This document shows, in pieces, positions 1 through 14,100 of a DNA stretch of 64,000 nucleotides. The stretch is from contig JAVTVX010000017.1 in assembly GCA_033439265.1 (NCBI GenBank), positions 9,818,001 to 9,882,000 of the forward strand. Direction: 5' to 3'. The notes under the pieces are model-generated. The model did no database searches and was not told the origin of the DNA. It worked only from the letters and a program-made list of their open reading frames with translations. The position numbers and the translations under genes are program-made. This stretch comes from Dillenia suffruticosa (taxonomy: Eukaryota > Streptophyta > Magnoliopsida > Dilleniales > Dilleniaceae). Each line of letters begins with the position of its first letter. Position 1 is the stretch's first letter.

Positions 1-457
1 TCCCCAAAACCACCATAATCATCAAATATCCAAAATCAAAGTAGCTTTACACAAGTAAAAATCCAATATTGCAAACTAATTAACATTAATAATTGTTTTT
101 ATGCCAACTTTTGGAATGCAATCCAACATCACAAACTAATAAACATTAATTAAATTTAAAAGGGCAACTAAAACCAAATACAGAAACTCAGAACCCCGAA
201 ACAACTCAAACCATCAAAAACTGGAATAAGAATTAAAGGTAACAAACGTAAGTATCTACCATTATAATCCAATCCAATTCAATCCAATCCAACCCACAGC
301 CCAGAAACCATTTTAACCCAAAACTCTCATTAACATAAAAATGGAAATAAAACCCCAAACACCAAAACAACTAAAATCATCAATAATATTAATTAAAAAA
401 AAAAGTAAAAATGCAACAGTATAAATTTTAATTAAAGAAATGATTTTGAATGCTGAC
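1..457 (-). other. Intron 1 of the cyclin D gene (partial)
   Basis: This AT-rich stretch follows the splice donor of the cyclin exon on the minus strand. I find no cyclin-box coding sequence in it, so it reads as the start of an intron that runs past the left edge. Confidence 0.6.
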
Positions 458-772
458 CTTTGAAATCCAATCAATAGCCTCTTTCCTTGCCTTGAAGTCC
501 AAATCACCATTTTTCAATCTCGACAAATAATCCAAATTAGGCAAATGTTCATTCTCTTTCTCAAACAAAGAAGACAAACACTCATCACTCTGCACAGGCA
601 AAACGGTGATAAATTCATCGCCGCCATTAAAGCACTGGTTTTGAACATTGCTTCGGTTGTTCCGATTATGTTCGAACTCATCAACATTCACATCATCAGC
701 ATCACTGAAAATACTATCGTTGTCTTCGGCACACAATAGGCTTGACATGACACAATCAAAACTGGGCGCCAT
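458..772 (-). CDS. CYCD4: D-type cyclin (D2/D4 group), first exon, gene runs off the left edge
   Basis: D-type cyclins bind CDKA in the nucleus and drive G1/S entry by targeting the retinoblastoma-related protein. The exon starts at an ATG (base 772) and encodes 105 residues. It opens MAPSFDC and holds the Rb-binding LxCxE motif at residues 12-16 (LLCAE). An acidic Asp/Asn-rich stretch follows, and the exon ends in the segment that leads into the cyclin box (KARKEAIDWISK). A GT donor lies at 457-456, in phase 0. The cyclin box itself is outside the window. The opening and the LLCAE spacing are typical of the D2/D4 group rather than D1 or D3. D4 over D2 rests partly on gene order, since a 14-3-3 kappa-type gene lies to the right. 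The exon looks intact. The group is firm, D4 less so. Confidence 0.88.
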
Positions 773-1022
773 ATCTCTCTCCCTCTCTCTCTACACTTAA
801 AATCTTATTCAATAATCAATAATAACAAGAAAAATAGCAAATACCCAAATCGTGATTTTGCAAGATTTGTGTGTTTCAGGGTGGTTGAGGAATAGATTTA
901 CTATGGAATGAATAACAAAAAGATAAAAGAACAAAATAGAGAGAAAAACAGAGTTGTAGGGTCGAGAGAAGAGAAAGAATGAATGAAGAGAATGCCACAG
1001 AAGAGAGGTCTCTTATTAGGGC

Positions 1023-1071
<49 letters not shown>

Positions 1072-1200
1072 GACACAGACAGAGGAATAAGAATTACAAG
1101 GAATTTTGTTTTTGTAGTGAGAGAGGCACCCACTCTGTATAGCTACAAAACCTCTACCATACGTAGCAGTAGCATCCTTTCGGTTGGTCTACACTTGGAA
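773..1200 (-). promoter_or_regulatory. Leader and proximal promoter of the cyclin D gene
   Basis: The minus strand here is CT-rich, as plant 5' leaders often are, and holds a long CT run. No upstream coding exon fits the cyclin reading frame. The transcription start cannot be placed by eye. Confidence 0.4.
1025..1067. repeat. (GA)n microsatellite
   Basis: This is an uninterrupted run of about 21 GA units. Read on the cyclin strand it is a CT run about 255 bases before the start codon. GA/CT runs of this kind are common in plant 5' leaders and can bind GAGA-binding (BBR/BPC) factors, but no function is shown here. Confidence 0.9.
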
Positions 1201-4189
1201 ACCACTCATTTGATACATTTTCATTTTTCGACATTTTTCTTATATTAAGAAATTCATACGCACTTTCTAACTCTACAAATAACAAATTTTCATTATGCGC
1301 AACTTACTCCTTAATTTTTGTGTCGATTGAAGCAATTTACACTAATTCACTTTGTTTTGGTTTTGTAAAGACACCTTTTTGCATTTTGCCTTTTTTTTTT
1401 CTTTTATTTTTTATGAAATAAAATCTATTCATTCTAGTTCAAAATACTTAGTTCTAATTCCTAAAATTTGACAAAAGGTGAGAAAATAAAATTACTCTTT
1501 AAATTTTGCCAATAATTCAGATTATGATACTATCTTGCTTTATTTATAAATATTTTAATTCTCATGGTGTTACGATATTAATTTTACCGATTACTGATCT
1601 TTATAACATAAAACAATAATAATAAATTGTTTGACTCAAAACATTTTACTTAGTTTGATTCACTTGAAAAAACATTATGCTTTAATTGTATAGATTAACT
1701 CTAATTATATGCTCCTTTCACTTTTTATAGTTATGATGTTTGATGGCTTAGATAAATTATGAAATCAAATTTTATTTAATAACTTAAATTAACATGTATC
1801 GATTATTTCTTAATCAATTTATATATTTCGATGATTTTAAATAAAAATATAATAAAAAATCAATCAAAATATATATTAATGTATACCGTTATATAGAATT
1901 TAAGTCATGATTTATTTAATTACTCTTCTTGCAAATAAAAACTACTTTCAAAGAATTTGACATTCTTAAAATCCAAAGGAAAAAAAGGGAAAAGAAGAAG
2001 CTGCTGCTGAAAAATAAAAACAGCCCCGGTTTTAGTAAATAAAATTTTCTTCTATGAAAAAAAAAAAAAAAAAAGCAAAGGGGCAAAATGCGTAAATTCA
2101 TAAGTTGGGGGCCAACTGACAGAAATTTTGTCTTTTTCTGTCGTGAACCGGCACGTGTATTCCGATCTCCAAATGGTGATGACCGGGAAGGCACGTCTCT
2201 GTTTCTCTTCATGAACGGATTCTAGTCCTCGCGTTTTCGGAACCTTTTTATAAACACAACAAGCAATTTCCCGAACAATACGCTTCCGTTATCAAAATTA
2301 CAGAAACCCCACCAGCCTCACCTTTTTATTTTTTTATTTTTTTATTTTAAAAAGTAAGTTGCTCCATACTATATAAATTGATATTATAGTCACATTATAC
2401 AGTACTTATATTCTGAAATTACATAAAAGAATATATTTAGAATAATACTAAAACAAAAATTAACATTCATAGCACTTAAAGCCAAATTAAAAAAATATAA
2501 ATATGAGATATTATTTTATGGTTCGATGCCTTTTTTATATCTATCCAAAAATCTAAACTTTTTATTATGATAATAAATTGATAAAAGAGTAATGATCAAG
2601 TTGAGAACCCACCAAAAGTTCAAAATAATCCTACCCCCTCCCACAAACCCACAAAGCTCTATCAACCCTCTAAAATAATTAGAGAAAATTTATACATTAT
2701 TCAACTTTTTTTTTTCCCAATTCGGCACTCTTTCACCCACCTAATAAAATTGTACACAAAATTATATATATAGTCGTTATTTTTCTAAGTAAAATTTGAA
2801 TTTAAATAGGAAACTTAAATATACTTGTACAAGAAAAGTTGGTATCTAAATCTTTTATTTTCAAAATAATAATAATAATAATAATAATCGACTCCAACAA
2901 TATCCTCCTTCATAAGTATTTTGCCAGCTTTGACCCCCCCTACGAAATCCTTATAACCATCATGAATATTGTAGAAAATTCACTGGCCTTTAAAATACCA
3001 CAATTATACACAAAATTAGCATTACTCGATAGTTTTATACTTGATTCAAGGTAGCGGTTTAATGGACCATGTGCAACTACTATAAAGTCAATGACATAAC
3101 TTTGGAGAGCGGTCTCTATCCCCACCTTAATGTCAACATGTCCCTGTTTTTTTTTTATACAAAAAATACAATAAACGGGATAGAATAAAAAAAAATGAAA
3201 ATGAAGAGTCTGTATTTTTTTGTTTTGATTATCGATATTTATATTTTATCCGACTAATTCGATTCGAGTATTATAGAGTCTATTTTTAGGGATTAATATT
3301 TCTAAATCATTTTTTTATCATTATCAAGAATTTGAATTTAAGATTTCTGATTAAATGTTTTTGATCATTTAATTCAAAAAAATTTATTCATTATTGTTTT
3401 ATTTTTACATAAAACAAAGTTATCTTTTGAAACAAGCAAGGAAGACCAAATATACAACATAAGAAAACGTGGGTATTTGTCTTTAATTATCTGTACCTAC
3501 CTCTTCTAAAATTGTCATGCAATCAAGTCCAAAGTTCACTTCCAACGATTTGTTTGATATAGGTTAGAAATGGTGAAATTCTTCGGTATTGTTCTTATTT
3601 TCATTTTGCCTTTTTGGTTCTAATTTTCATTTCGTGTGTGCTTGCTATGCATTTAAAGCCTTTTTCCTTTGTTGGGTTAATGTTTATTTTGTTCTTATTA
3701 TTTGGCTGAGGAATCATATGATAGTCGTGTGAATAATTTGTGCACGTGGTTGTTCTCTATCATATCACCACTTGGGCCCAACTTCACTAAAATAATTTTT
3801 CCTTGTTTTAAAATATGATAAACTTAAAGAAAAATATTAAATACAATATAGGGAGAGAATAATTAAAAAAAAAAAAAAAAAAAACCTTGATCTTATTTTT
3901 TCTATTGTATTTGTATATGTATAATACATTGAACAAAGATAATATTTATACAAATTGAGGTATATATATAAAAGGAAATAGTTAAACTCAAGCTAATCAA
4001 ATATTCTCTCAAATATCTAATATGTCAACATATTGTAATATTTGAAGTAATTTCACATATAAGAAATATCTAATATAATGGTATCATATAGTTTCATGTA
4101 TATTTTTGAAAATATTTACTTTCCATATATTAATATATATTTTATGGACATCCAACCAATTTCCTAAAATTTATAATACTCTCTTTGGA
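1200..4189. other. Gene-free AT-rich spacer
   Basis: I see no coding exon. The open frames here are short and low in complexity. Homopolymer A/T runs and an AAT-repeat near 2870-2888 are the only patterns I can point to. Confidence 0.5.
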
Positions 4190-4340
4190 TGTATGTCTTG
4201 ATATCTTTAAGTCGATATATTATAATTCATTTTACTAATCTTTTAAATGTAGCAATCAGTAGTGTCTTAGTAAATAAATCTATTAAATTCTCACTTTATC
4301 GAATTTGTTGCGCATCAATTTCATCATTTATTTTAAAGAT
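4190..4340 (-). mobile_element. Ty1/copia relic, end of the polyprotein (RNase H tail)
   Basis: Read on the minus strand, about 4234-4318 gives a worn version of the tail shared by plant copia polyproteins, with a QQIR stretch followed by a DLFTK stretch. The flanks are AT-rich and may hold LTR remains, but I could not delimit a repeat pair. It is an old, short, broken fossil. Confidence 0.5.
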
Positions 4341-6824
4341 CATGTGTAGCACAAATAATATATTATAATTCCTTTTACTAAGAAACCCTAAAAATTTTTA
4401 AAATATATTTAGTTTTATCTCTCTTGATATATATTATGCATGTAGTATTGTTTCTAAATAATATTATATAAATATCTTCTTTGGAGGATAGATACTGTTT
4501 TTCCTCCTGATGTAATGAGTTATTGATTTTAACCAAATATATTGTTCACTTGTTTCATTAATCTATGATTTCATCATGATTTGAAAAAGTGGGCATGGAT
4601 CATAAAAATTATGATCTCAATGCTTTAAATTATAAAAGCTTTCAAATTAATATATATGTTGATCAAAATTTCTGACCCAAGGAATTAACGGAATAATTTC
4701 AAAATCTTGTCAATTATGGTTCAATGCTCTGTCACCATTGCCAAGGAGGAAACCTACTACTGATTATATATATATATATATAGAAAAGTTCAAATTCAAA
4801 ATGTTTAAAAGAAAATGGAGTGACATTACAAATTGAGTTATAACTTGCGAAAACTGCTATATAGATGCCAGAAGCAACAATACAATAGATTGGAAACGTA
4901 AGCATTTTGGACTTAACCTAGGTGCATTTTGGCGACTTCGGAGCCACAGATCTTGATCAGGGCCAAAGGATCATTTTGACTTAACTAACCAATTTAGTTT
5001 GTTTTATTAATCGAAAAAATATACATTTTTAAAGATATTTCATTTAAACTTTAATTACAATTTTTTAAAAACAAATTTGCGTAAAACTCTTACTCAGAAT
5101 AAGACACCCAAATGGTGAGTATTAAGACCCCCAAAGGGTTAAAATTCTCATATAAGGCAATTGACACCAAATATAAATTTGAGAAATTTGATGGCCCATC
5201 CTATAGAATTCGCCTCGAACAAAATCAAAGCGTTGTCTTTAATCTGAGGGAGGGCATAAGAATCACAGAAAGAGAGGGTGTCCTTTTGCTTTTGGTAGCT
5301 TTTAGGGGAGCGTCTCCTCTTGTGGGGTTCCTGAATCGCAAGTACACAAGAATTTAACAACCCACCTTTTGGATTACCAAAGTTCTGGGTGGGCGAAGAT
5401 AATTATGCAATCTATGCACTATGAATTAAGTTGACAGTCATCAAAACCGAACACCCCTTCTACTTAAACTATTCACTCTACAATTTCTGCCAATTAATTT
5501 GCCAAGGCCTCTTAGAATTTTATTTTAATACTTTTTATGTCAATTTAAAACTCACTAAAGTAGTATTTCTCTTTTGATCGGATATAACAAGTACATTCAT
5601 GAAATAGTAGTAGATACAAATCCTCACAAACCCTCGAAATTTTGGATTGAACTACATATGGACAAACTAAGGTAAGTTAAAACCTAGGATACTTGTGCCT
5701 TGAGTTCATCATCCAGGCTTTGATAATATTTTTGATTGATAAAGACACTTTATTAGGACGCAAATTTCAAACCCTTTCTCCCCCTTTTGAAACTCACCTT
5801 TCACCCTTATACCCAAAAAACAAAAAAAAACTCACCTTTCACCCTTACCCTTTTGCAGTTTCACTCCCAAAATTTTAGGCAAGGGCAAGGAAAGAATCAA
5901 GTCAAGCACCAGCAAATCCATAAGGCTTAGTTTGTCAGTAAAATGTACAAATTTGAGAGACACATTAAAACCTCTCTTTTTTAAGGCTTGGAGGGAGGGA
6001 AAGAAGAAAGCACGGGTGAGGTGCCTCTCATGACTTTGGAATTTGATAATACTGACTTAGTTGTCAGTATTTTCTTTCGATCGAAGATACAAGTATCCAT
6101 CCATGAGATCCGAGCTCTCTCTCTCTCTCTCTCTCATTAAATTTTGGTTATTTTGACTTTGTTCATATATGTTAGGCATATGGTCCTATTCTTTGCCTAA
6201 ATCTCTCTCTCTCTCTCTCTCATATTCGTTTTGGGGTATTTTGACTGCTGCAAGCCCATGGTTTGTTCATATCTTAAACATAAGACGAAGACCAAGTTGT
6301 AATATACATTGGAAAAACAATGCATTACTCTCTTATTTTTTCTAGTTTTATAGCTGAATTCAAAATGTAATCATTGCGTTTGCTTTGAAGGCACCTTATC
6401 GCTTATCCAATCATTTTCTAGCCTTGGAAAGGTGTTCAATACAGGAGACAAAGATAGTTAAAAGGTTTTGTGAAATATGGAGGTTGATTCTTAAAATTTT
6501 AAATATAAATTATTCATAAAATCATAATAATTAATGATTTATGATTTAGATGAGTAAATAATTTTGAATAAAAATGAATAAAAATTCATATAAATTAAAT
6601 TAACATATTTTTATTTATATATTTATTTTTTAAACGATGGATTTTAATAATTGAGATTAAAAGTTTTATTATCATTATCACACTCTTTGGTTTTATAAGA
6701 ATTTTTTTTTTTTTTTTTTTTTAATGGCCGACCATGTGTCCTGTCCTAGCAATGTTTTATTTCCTCTCTCATTGTTGAAGTTCGAGTAATTAGGCTAATT
6801 GCAAAATGCACAATGTTTATCCTC

Positions 6825-6855
<31 letters not shown>

Positions 6856-9800
6856 TGGGACATCTCCTTGTTTAAATGTTTAGTAAGACCAAAATTTTTT
6901 CGGTTGACGTTGAAATCACAACAGATAAGAGAATTTTTATTCACGGTAACAAAAATAAAAATAAAAATTTGTTAAGACAAAATTATAGAACAAAACATTT
7001 AAATCTATTTTATTAAATAATTTTTCATTTTTTGAAGGGCATCATAGTTTATATTGCTTCCTTACTTTCGATGCTAAACTCACCAAAATTGACGATAAAA
7101 AAAAAATATATCATGTTGCTGTTTTTATTATCTATATAAATCAAAATTTTATAAAATTAATGACAAGCGGACAGAGTGGATAGAGCAGGAACGGGACACG
7201 AAGGGAATAGGTATGTGTCAAGGATCAACGCCGTGGTCCGCCATCCATCGGATTGCATCCAGAACATCCGCCGTATCTTCCGTGTCTCCACGATCTGATT
7301 CTTAACTCATCCCCCTTAACCAATTAAATAATGCCACCTGGACACACTCCGTACAACGTGCCATTTAAAATCCTACGTTACCTCCTCACCTCAACCAAGA
7401 AATTATAAAAATTAAAGAAAATCGTATGTCTCTATCGAAAAATTCGAGTTCATTTCTAATCCTTGATTTCAATGCTGTCAGAATTTGCTAGACCAATCTT
7501 AACTAAATTGTTGATAATAATAATAATATATTACTAATATTTTCATCCCCTTCTCAATTTTTTTTTTCCAATTTTGCCCTTGATGCTCGGAGAGAGAGAG
7601 GGGGTGTGGGAGAGACGCCATAATCACCATTCACCAAGGAAGGAAAGCCAACATATTTTGCAATCAATAGATTTCAATTTTAACTTTGATTAAATGAAAT
7701 TGTTTATAAAGTAAGCATTAAATGCATTATAATTCACACAGAGTTTTTTGTGATTTTAAAGTTTTTATAACATTTTTAAGGGAAAAAAAATGCAAATCAC
7801 CTCTCAACTGTGTAGCTTAAAAAGCAAGGAAAAACAGACAATATTAATTCTCCAAGATTTTGTTATCGGTAAACTAACCTACTCCTTTTCGGACCGGCAG
7901 AGTCGCCTTTGCTTTGGCTCAACTTGTGTCTTCACCAAACCCGAAAGCACAAAGACCAAATTATTTGGCAGATGCATTGGAAAAATAAAAAAAAATAAAA
8001 AAAAAAAAAAGGAAATTGAGTGGATTAGAGCCCCACAGAGAAGCATTCAAAGACCAGGAAGAGGGGGGGGGGGGGCAAAAGACAACAAATTAATTATTCT
8101 TTTTTATTATCATAGAGGGGACTCTTCTCCTGTCCCCATTTTAGGCGTGCTCAAATGTCAAATCTCGATGAATTTTCTCATTAGTCAAATCCAGTCTCTC
8201 TGTCGATCCTTATTCTAATCCGTATCCATCCACTCCCAAATATGTCAAAGTTAATCGAATCAATTCATTTATTAAAATATTTTATATATTAAAACAAATT
8301 AATAATTAATTTAATTTTAATGATATCTAACTTTTTTATTTTTATACTTATGATAAATTTTTTTTTTTATATAAATCTGATCTAGTGTAATATTTTAATT
8401 AAAATAATAAATCATTAAAATTTCATATCATTATATAGTTTCATATTATTAATATAGTATTTAATTCATGTTCAAATATTTTTAATATGATATTATTTAA
8501 TATTATTCATTAAGTCATTTAATAATTAATTGGTAAGTCATGATAGTCATAATTTTTAACGAAAAATTCAATGAAGTTTATGTTCATGATCCTTTTTTCT
8601 GGTTAAACCAGATGTGAATTTGGGTTCATTCACTCACACTTAGGACTTGCTGCCAACAAATTCGACTCAAGTAATTTGCCATTCTATTCACTCTGGAGAG
8701 CTATTTGGAGAATTCCACCTACACCAAAGTCCCTTTAAGGTTGGAGATAGCACATTCCCCTTGATGCACCCTCACATATTACATCAAATAATATTGTATA
8801 CACTTTAATTTCTTTCATAAACTAAAGGTAAGGGTAGCATTTGGAGCATCCAAGTGATACGTCTATCCTTAACATATCACGGACAAACAAATACTTCAAA
8901 CGTTTGTTTTTCAACATTCTTAGTCCCATTCGGACAAATCTTTATTTATCTTTGCTATATTTTAGTTACTTTTGTTTCATTTTATTTTATTTATAATATT
9001 TGTTGGCAACAAAATTTTGTTATAAAATAATTAGATTTATTGTTATGTGTATAATTTTTTTTAAATTAAAAATCTTAGCAAACCCTTGGTTCACTCTTTC
9101 TCTACTTTTCTTAACTAAAATATGCTTCCCAACTAAAATACAAACAAGAGATGAAAAAACCAACCTCCATTAAAAAAAATTATCCTAGTACCACATTATC
9201 ATTGGCTACATAATTTGTAAGCCAATGAACTATAATTTAACGAATACCATATCCCCTCTCTGTATCCCTTTCTCCTTAATCTATTGAGTTTGAGTTTTCA
9301 TATATATATATATATATATATATAAAAGTTATCAAACTCTTTTACATTCAGTGGACACTCTATTCTCTTAATTAAAGATTTCAAATTTAAATTTAGAAAT
9401 GAAAAAAAAAATTTAGGAAAGTCAACTCTTTAATGAGTTCTATAGTGCTAGGATCTAATCAGTCAAATGAAATCTGGATACCGATTGATTAAATATCCAA
9501 AATAAATAAATAAATAAAAGCTACTTAGTGTCTGTTTGGTAGAACTTTTTTTCAACGGAAAAACCCTGTCAAACAGAATTTTTTAAAAGCTCTTAAAAGA
9601 AGAGTTATTTTTTCATAAAAAAATTTAAAAAAATAACTTTTAAGTAAAAGCCATGAGAGGAGCTTTTACTTCTCATTTTTTTTAATACTCAAGCTTTTCT
9701 GAAAATTTATATATTTTTTTTCTATTTATATCCTCACATAATTGTTTTTATTCCATTAATATTGTCATTTAAATGATACAAAATTTTAAATATACCTATT

Positions 9801-10700
9801 AATTTTTAACTTTTAACTTTAATTCAAGAATAAAAATGTAAAAAAGAAATTAATTGTTTTGTTTCAAAAGTAAAAAAATTAAATAATTTTTAACTTTTTT
9901 TTAAGTAATTAATTTTTTTTTTTTAAAAGGAGAAGATAAATAAAAAAAAATCCAACCGAAGGGGCACTTAATCCACGAGATAGAAAAAGCTCCATAATCG
10001 ACTCGGCCCACAATATGAGACGGAAGGTCCTCGGAAAAAATCTGACCTTTCGAACTTGCAGGGCAAGGAGTAGAAGCCTGTCCACTTTCATGGCCCTCAA
10101 AAACTAGCCTAGCATACACAGTGTGGAAAAATTTTCCACTTTAACAACATTATTCGGACGAAAAGAATTTTATATTATTTTATGAAATTCATTATTCAAT
10201 TCAAAATTTTTTACTCTCATAATCGTTTGTAATTTTAGAAATATTAGTCAATCTTGTAATTTGATAATAAAATTTTATATATTGGAAATTATTTAAAATA
10301 TATAAATTAAAGTATTAGTTTACTAAAAAATAGGACCTTATTTTTGTAAAAATTGTCATTCTATTCTTTAAAACTTAAAAATAACCTTAAAAATGATTTT
10401 AGAAAACATTTTTAGATAGGAAATGGTAATTTTGAAAAAATACCAAAAAAAAAAAAAAAGAAAAAGTATTTTTTAGGAATACCATTAACCGATAAATCTT
10501 GGCTAACTTGTTTTGTGCTAGGCTGACTTGCTTTCTGCTTTTCAGGTCGTCAAGTCTTTTTTTTCTCAAAATCCAAAATCGTACCATTAACCGATAAATC
10601 TTTTATATATAAATTCATAGAAAATGAGATATATTACACTTTTTTCTGTAAAAGGGTATTGCTTTGTTGTGTGTTAAAATAAATTATTATTATTATTTTT
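4341..10700. other. Gene-free spacer with simple repeats
   Basis: I recognise no gene. There are TA runs at about 4765-4782 and 9301-9324, CT runs near 6114-6135 and 6204-6221, a TTTA run at about 6823-6854, and a G14-type run near 8070. Open frames at 5112-5357 and 7790-8218 resemble nothing I know and show no exon structure. Confidence 0.5.
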
Positions 10701-10784
10701 AAATAAATAGTAGCAAATTAAACGGGCATTCATTTTTAGGAAAAGAATAAAGGATTAATCAAAAAGAGAGAAAGGGCGAGACGC

Positions 10785-10794
10785 TGACGTGGCA
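10785..10794 (+). promoter_or_regulatory. ACGT-core (bZIP-type) element upstream of the CutA gene
   Basis: The sequence TGACGTGGCA matches the hybrid C-box/G-box class bound by plant bZIP factors. It lies about 330 bases before the CutA start codon, in a locally GC-richer stretch. The site itself is clear, but its use is inferred from position only. Confidence 0.4.
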
Positions 10795-11027
10795 AAGTAT
10801 CAAGTTGGTTCGGTTCCGCAAAGCGGGAAGAGCCGAAGTCGCGCGAGACTCGATGCCATGTCATGTCATCGAGTGATGTCATGGACATGGCCTCTAATGG
10901 CCTCACCGGTGTTTTCATAAGCCTCCGTCCTCGTCTCTTCTTCATCACTCCGTCGTCGTCTTCCATTAGAGGGCGCAATTCGTGTCCTCATCATAGGCTT
11001 CTCCACTCTCTCTGTCTCTCTCTGTGC

Positions 11028-11035
11028 TAGGGTTT
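11028..11035 (+). promoter_or_regulatory. Telo-box in the CutA leader
   Basis: TAGGGTTT, the reverse of the AAACCCTA telo-box, lies 80 bases before the CutA ATG next to a CT-rich leader. Telo-boxes are common near the transcription start of broadly expressed plant genes. Confidence 0.4.
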
Positions 11036-11115
11036 TCCATTATAATTTCACTAATTTACTTCTTTTCGGATCCAGATACGGCAATCAACAAGCTCAAAGC
11101 GTTCGTTCTATTGCG

Positions 11116-14100
11116 ATGGCGGCAAGTGACAAGCTTGTGGCTAGCATTATTGTTTATGTCACCGTCCCCAATCGTGAAGCAGGTCTCTCATTTCTCATCC
11201 TCTAGTTTCTGATTCTTAATCTTTTGTTGTTGAAATTGCGGAATGAGAGACAATAAATTGGGGTAACGTAGTAAAGGATAGGAATAAGGAAACAGCCACT
11301 AAGAAGAAGTAAAAGAAACAACCTAAATTCTTGTCAAACAAGTTCAATACAAAAGAATCTGTCATCTTCCTCCCGAACCCCATTATTTGCAAGAGCTGGA
11401 CTATTCAGCTTGATGCTTTCATAACTTCTCTAAGAAACCATATCCCTCCTGGTAAACGTATCAATACCTACTAATTTTCAAGAGTTACCAACATGAACTT
11501 GGTAGGAATTATAGCATTAGTGTTCCATGCATCATCCTCCCCGGGTGAGAGTAAACTCGTTCATGAGTGAGCATTTTTCCCGAAGTAATGAGCTGATTTC
11601 TTGCAGAAGTTTTTGTGTTATCTTCATCTCCAAGAAACTCTGTTAAGTCTTGCACATTGAATGTAGAATGGGTTTGAACACTATCAGGAAGCTCCACCTT
11701 ATACGCATTATCATTCGTTTTCTTTGGAATTCAACACAAACCAATCTTTATTTTAAGAAGTCCGTTGTAGCAGCCCGAAGGAAAACATTCCTTCTTCAGA
11801 TAAACACAAACTAGAATTCAGCTTGAGGAAGCACGGAATCCCATTGTTCACGCCTTTTTGACACAAACCCCTGCACTGTATTTCCCTAGTTGCAGTTGAC
11901 ATACTTGGTTTCCCCGTTCGGTTGAGGATAGTAGGCACTGCTGTACCGCAAGCTGGTGCCGATTTTCTCCTGCAAGCATCTCCAAAAATGGCCAAGGAAC
12001 TTTTCTTGATCACATGTGATAGACTTAGGCAATTCCATGATGTTTGACTACCTTGCCTGGCAGTCTGCTTCCCTCCGAATGATGAATCCACTTGAAATAA
12101 AGGCTAGCAACATAGGAAGCATCCATAATATTTTTACCATGATGAAAGTGAGCCATTTTAGTGTATTGATCAACAGCAAAATGGGAAAAAAATAAAAAAG
12201 AATCAAAGCATCTTTGTGTTATCGTGATAAACATAATCTTTGTAGTACCCTTCCTTGCAATGATTCCATATTTCAGCAAAGCTTTCATTGCTATTGTACT
12301 TTTCCTTGATGGAATCAAACTCTTCACGTTGTACACTTAGTCTGTTTACAAGAGCCACAGGCATACCAAGTACATCTGCAACTTCATTTCATTTTCTGCA
12401 GGCATACTAAGTGCATCTGCAACTTCGTTTCATTTTCTGCTCTTGAGATAGAAAACTCCTACAAGAACAAAATCCAACTAGCATGCCTTATATTCAGATT
12501 TTCCTAACTATTAATGTGCTTATGGGCTTTATGGTTTGGATTCATAACAAATTTCCTTTGAATTGGATAAAAGCACCAATGCCAAGGTGTTGGAACAATG
12601 GAATACAGCTCTAGATGACAAGCAGAATACTTTTTCTTTGTGTCATTGAGGTGTTCTTTATTTTTTATTTTTTTCCCCCTTTCCCTAAAGAAAGTGATGA
12701 GGTGGCCTTCTTGGCCAAGTACACCACCAATACCCATTTGAGAGGCTTGCGTGCTTCGAAAATCTTTTCAATGTCTTGAAGAAAGTCACCATTGGAGCAC
12801 TACCAACTTCTTGCTTAAAGGCCGGAATTTTCTCCGCTTGTGGTGACCACTTGAATTTTGCTTTCTTGTGCAAGCTACCAGTGGTGCTGCTATGGTGCCA
12901 AGATTTAGTATGAACTGCGATAAAATGCTAATCTATCAAAACTTCTCGCTTCTTGGAGGCTTATGGGAGCGGTCATTCTTGAATAACTTTAATCTTCTCA
13001 TCATGAACTTCCATACCTCTTAAAGTGTTAGGCACAGTTCCCATATGCATCATGTGTTCATCCTTGTTTCTGCTATAAACAAGGATATCGTACAACAACA
13101 AATTTACCAATGAAAGGATGGAAATTCAGTACCCTCATAAAAGTGCTAGGCGGCAGTGGAGAGTCCAAATGGCACGATGAGCCACTCATATAAGCTTTCA
13201 TGGGTCTCGGAAGTAGTCTTCCATTGATTTATAGGCTTGATTTGAATTTGATGATAGTTGCTTCAAATATTGACTTCGGCGAACACTTGAGCTCCACAAA
13301 GCATGTCAAACGTGTCATCAATTCTTGGGATAGGAAACCTATACTTCATAGTGATCTGATTGATGATATGACTATAAATGAACATATTTCATGATCCTTC
13401 CTTCTTTGGAGTGAAAAGAGTGGGTATTGCGCAAGGGCTCGTGCTTCCCCTAATGTAAACCTTTTCGTGCAACTCTAAGACCTTTTTATTCAACTTCTCG
13501 CGTTCCTTTGTGCTCATACCATAATAGCTTTATTTGGTAAACTAGAATTAGGGATCAAGTCAATTTGGTGTTAAAGGGGAGTAGGTAACTCCTCAGAAAT
13601 TACATCTCTAAATTCTTTCAAAAGGGATTCAATCTCACAAGGAATACCAAAAGTTTTCTCCCTCTCATTGGTCATCAGCAAGTACACCATTCTACTTTCC
13701 TCACTTTTTTTTGGACAAACTTTGTCCAAGTAAGGAAAATAGTTTCCCCACCGCTTAATGATCTAGTTTTGGCTTCTTCTTTCAGGGCAAAAGAAAATTT
13801 TCTACCCTTTTTATTCTAAATGCCTAAGTTTTCCATGACCATCATGGTTGAAACACCTATTATTTTGCCAAGGTATATGACTAGCATCCATGAGAAGTAT
13901 GTCACACCAAATTTGATTTTTGTAAATTTTTTCCTTAAAAATTGAAACAAGCCTTATACTCCTTACCTTTCTTGAACCATGCAAGCTTCTAGGGTTTTGC
14001 GTGAGGTTTTGCCTTGAGCTTGAGTTTAGTCACCAATTCATTTGAGGCAATATTTGCATAGCTTCCATGATCTATTATCAATGAGCAAACCTTCTCTTGG

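Noticed and set aside
5112-5357. 81-residue frame in the left spacer
   Set aside because: There is no recognised family, exon partner or leader. It was kept only as a note because it has fairly normal composition.
9530-9720. Possible hAT-like MITE end (GTGTCTGTTTGGTAGA)
   Set aside because: Only one end is visible. No inverted partner or target duplication could be found nearby.
10736-10978. 80-residue minus-strand frame upstream of CutA
   Set aside because: It lies antisense over the CutA promoter and leader, has no family resemblance and is most likely chance in a GC-richer stretch.
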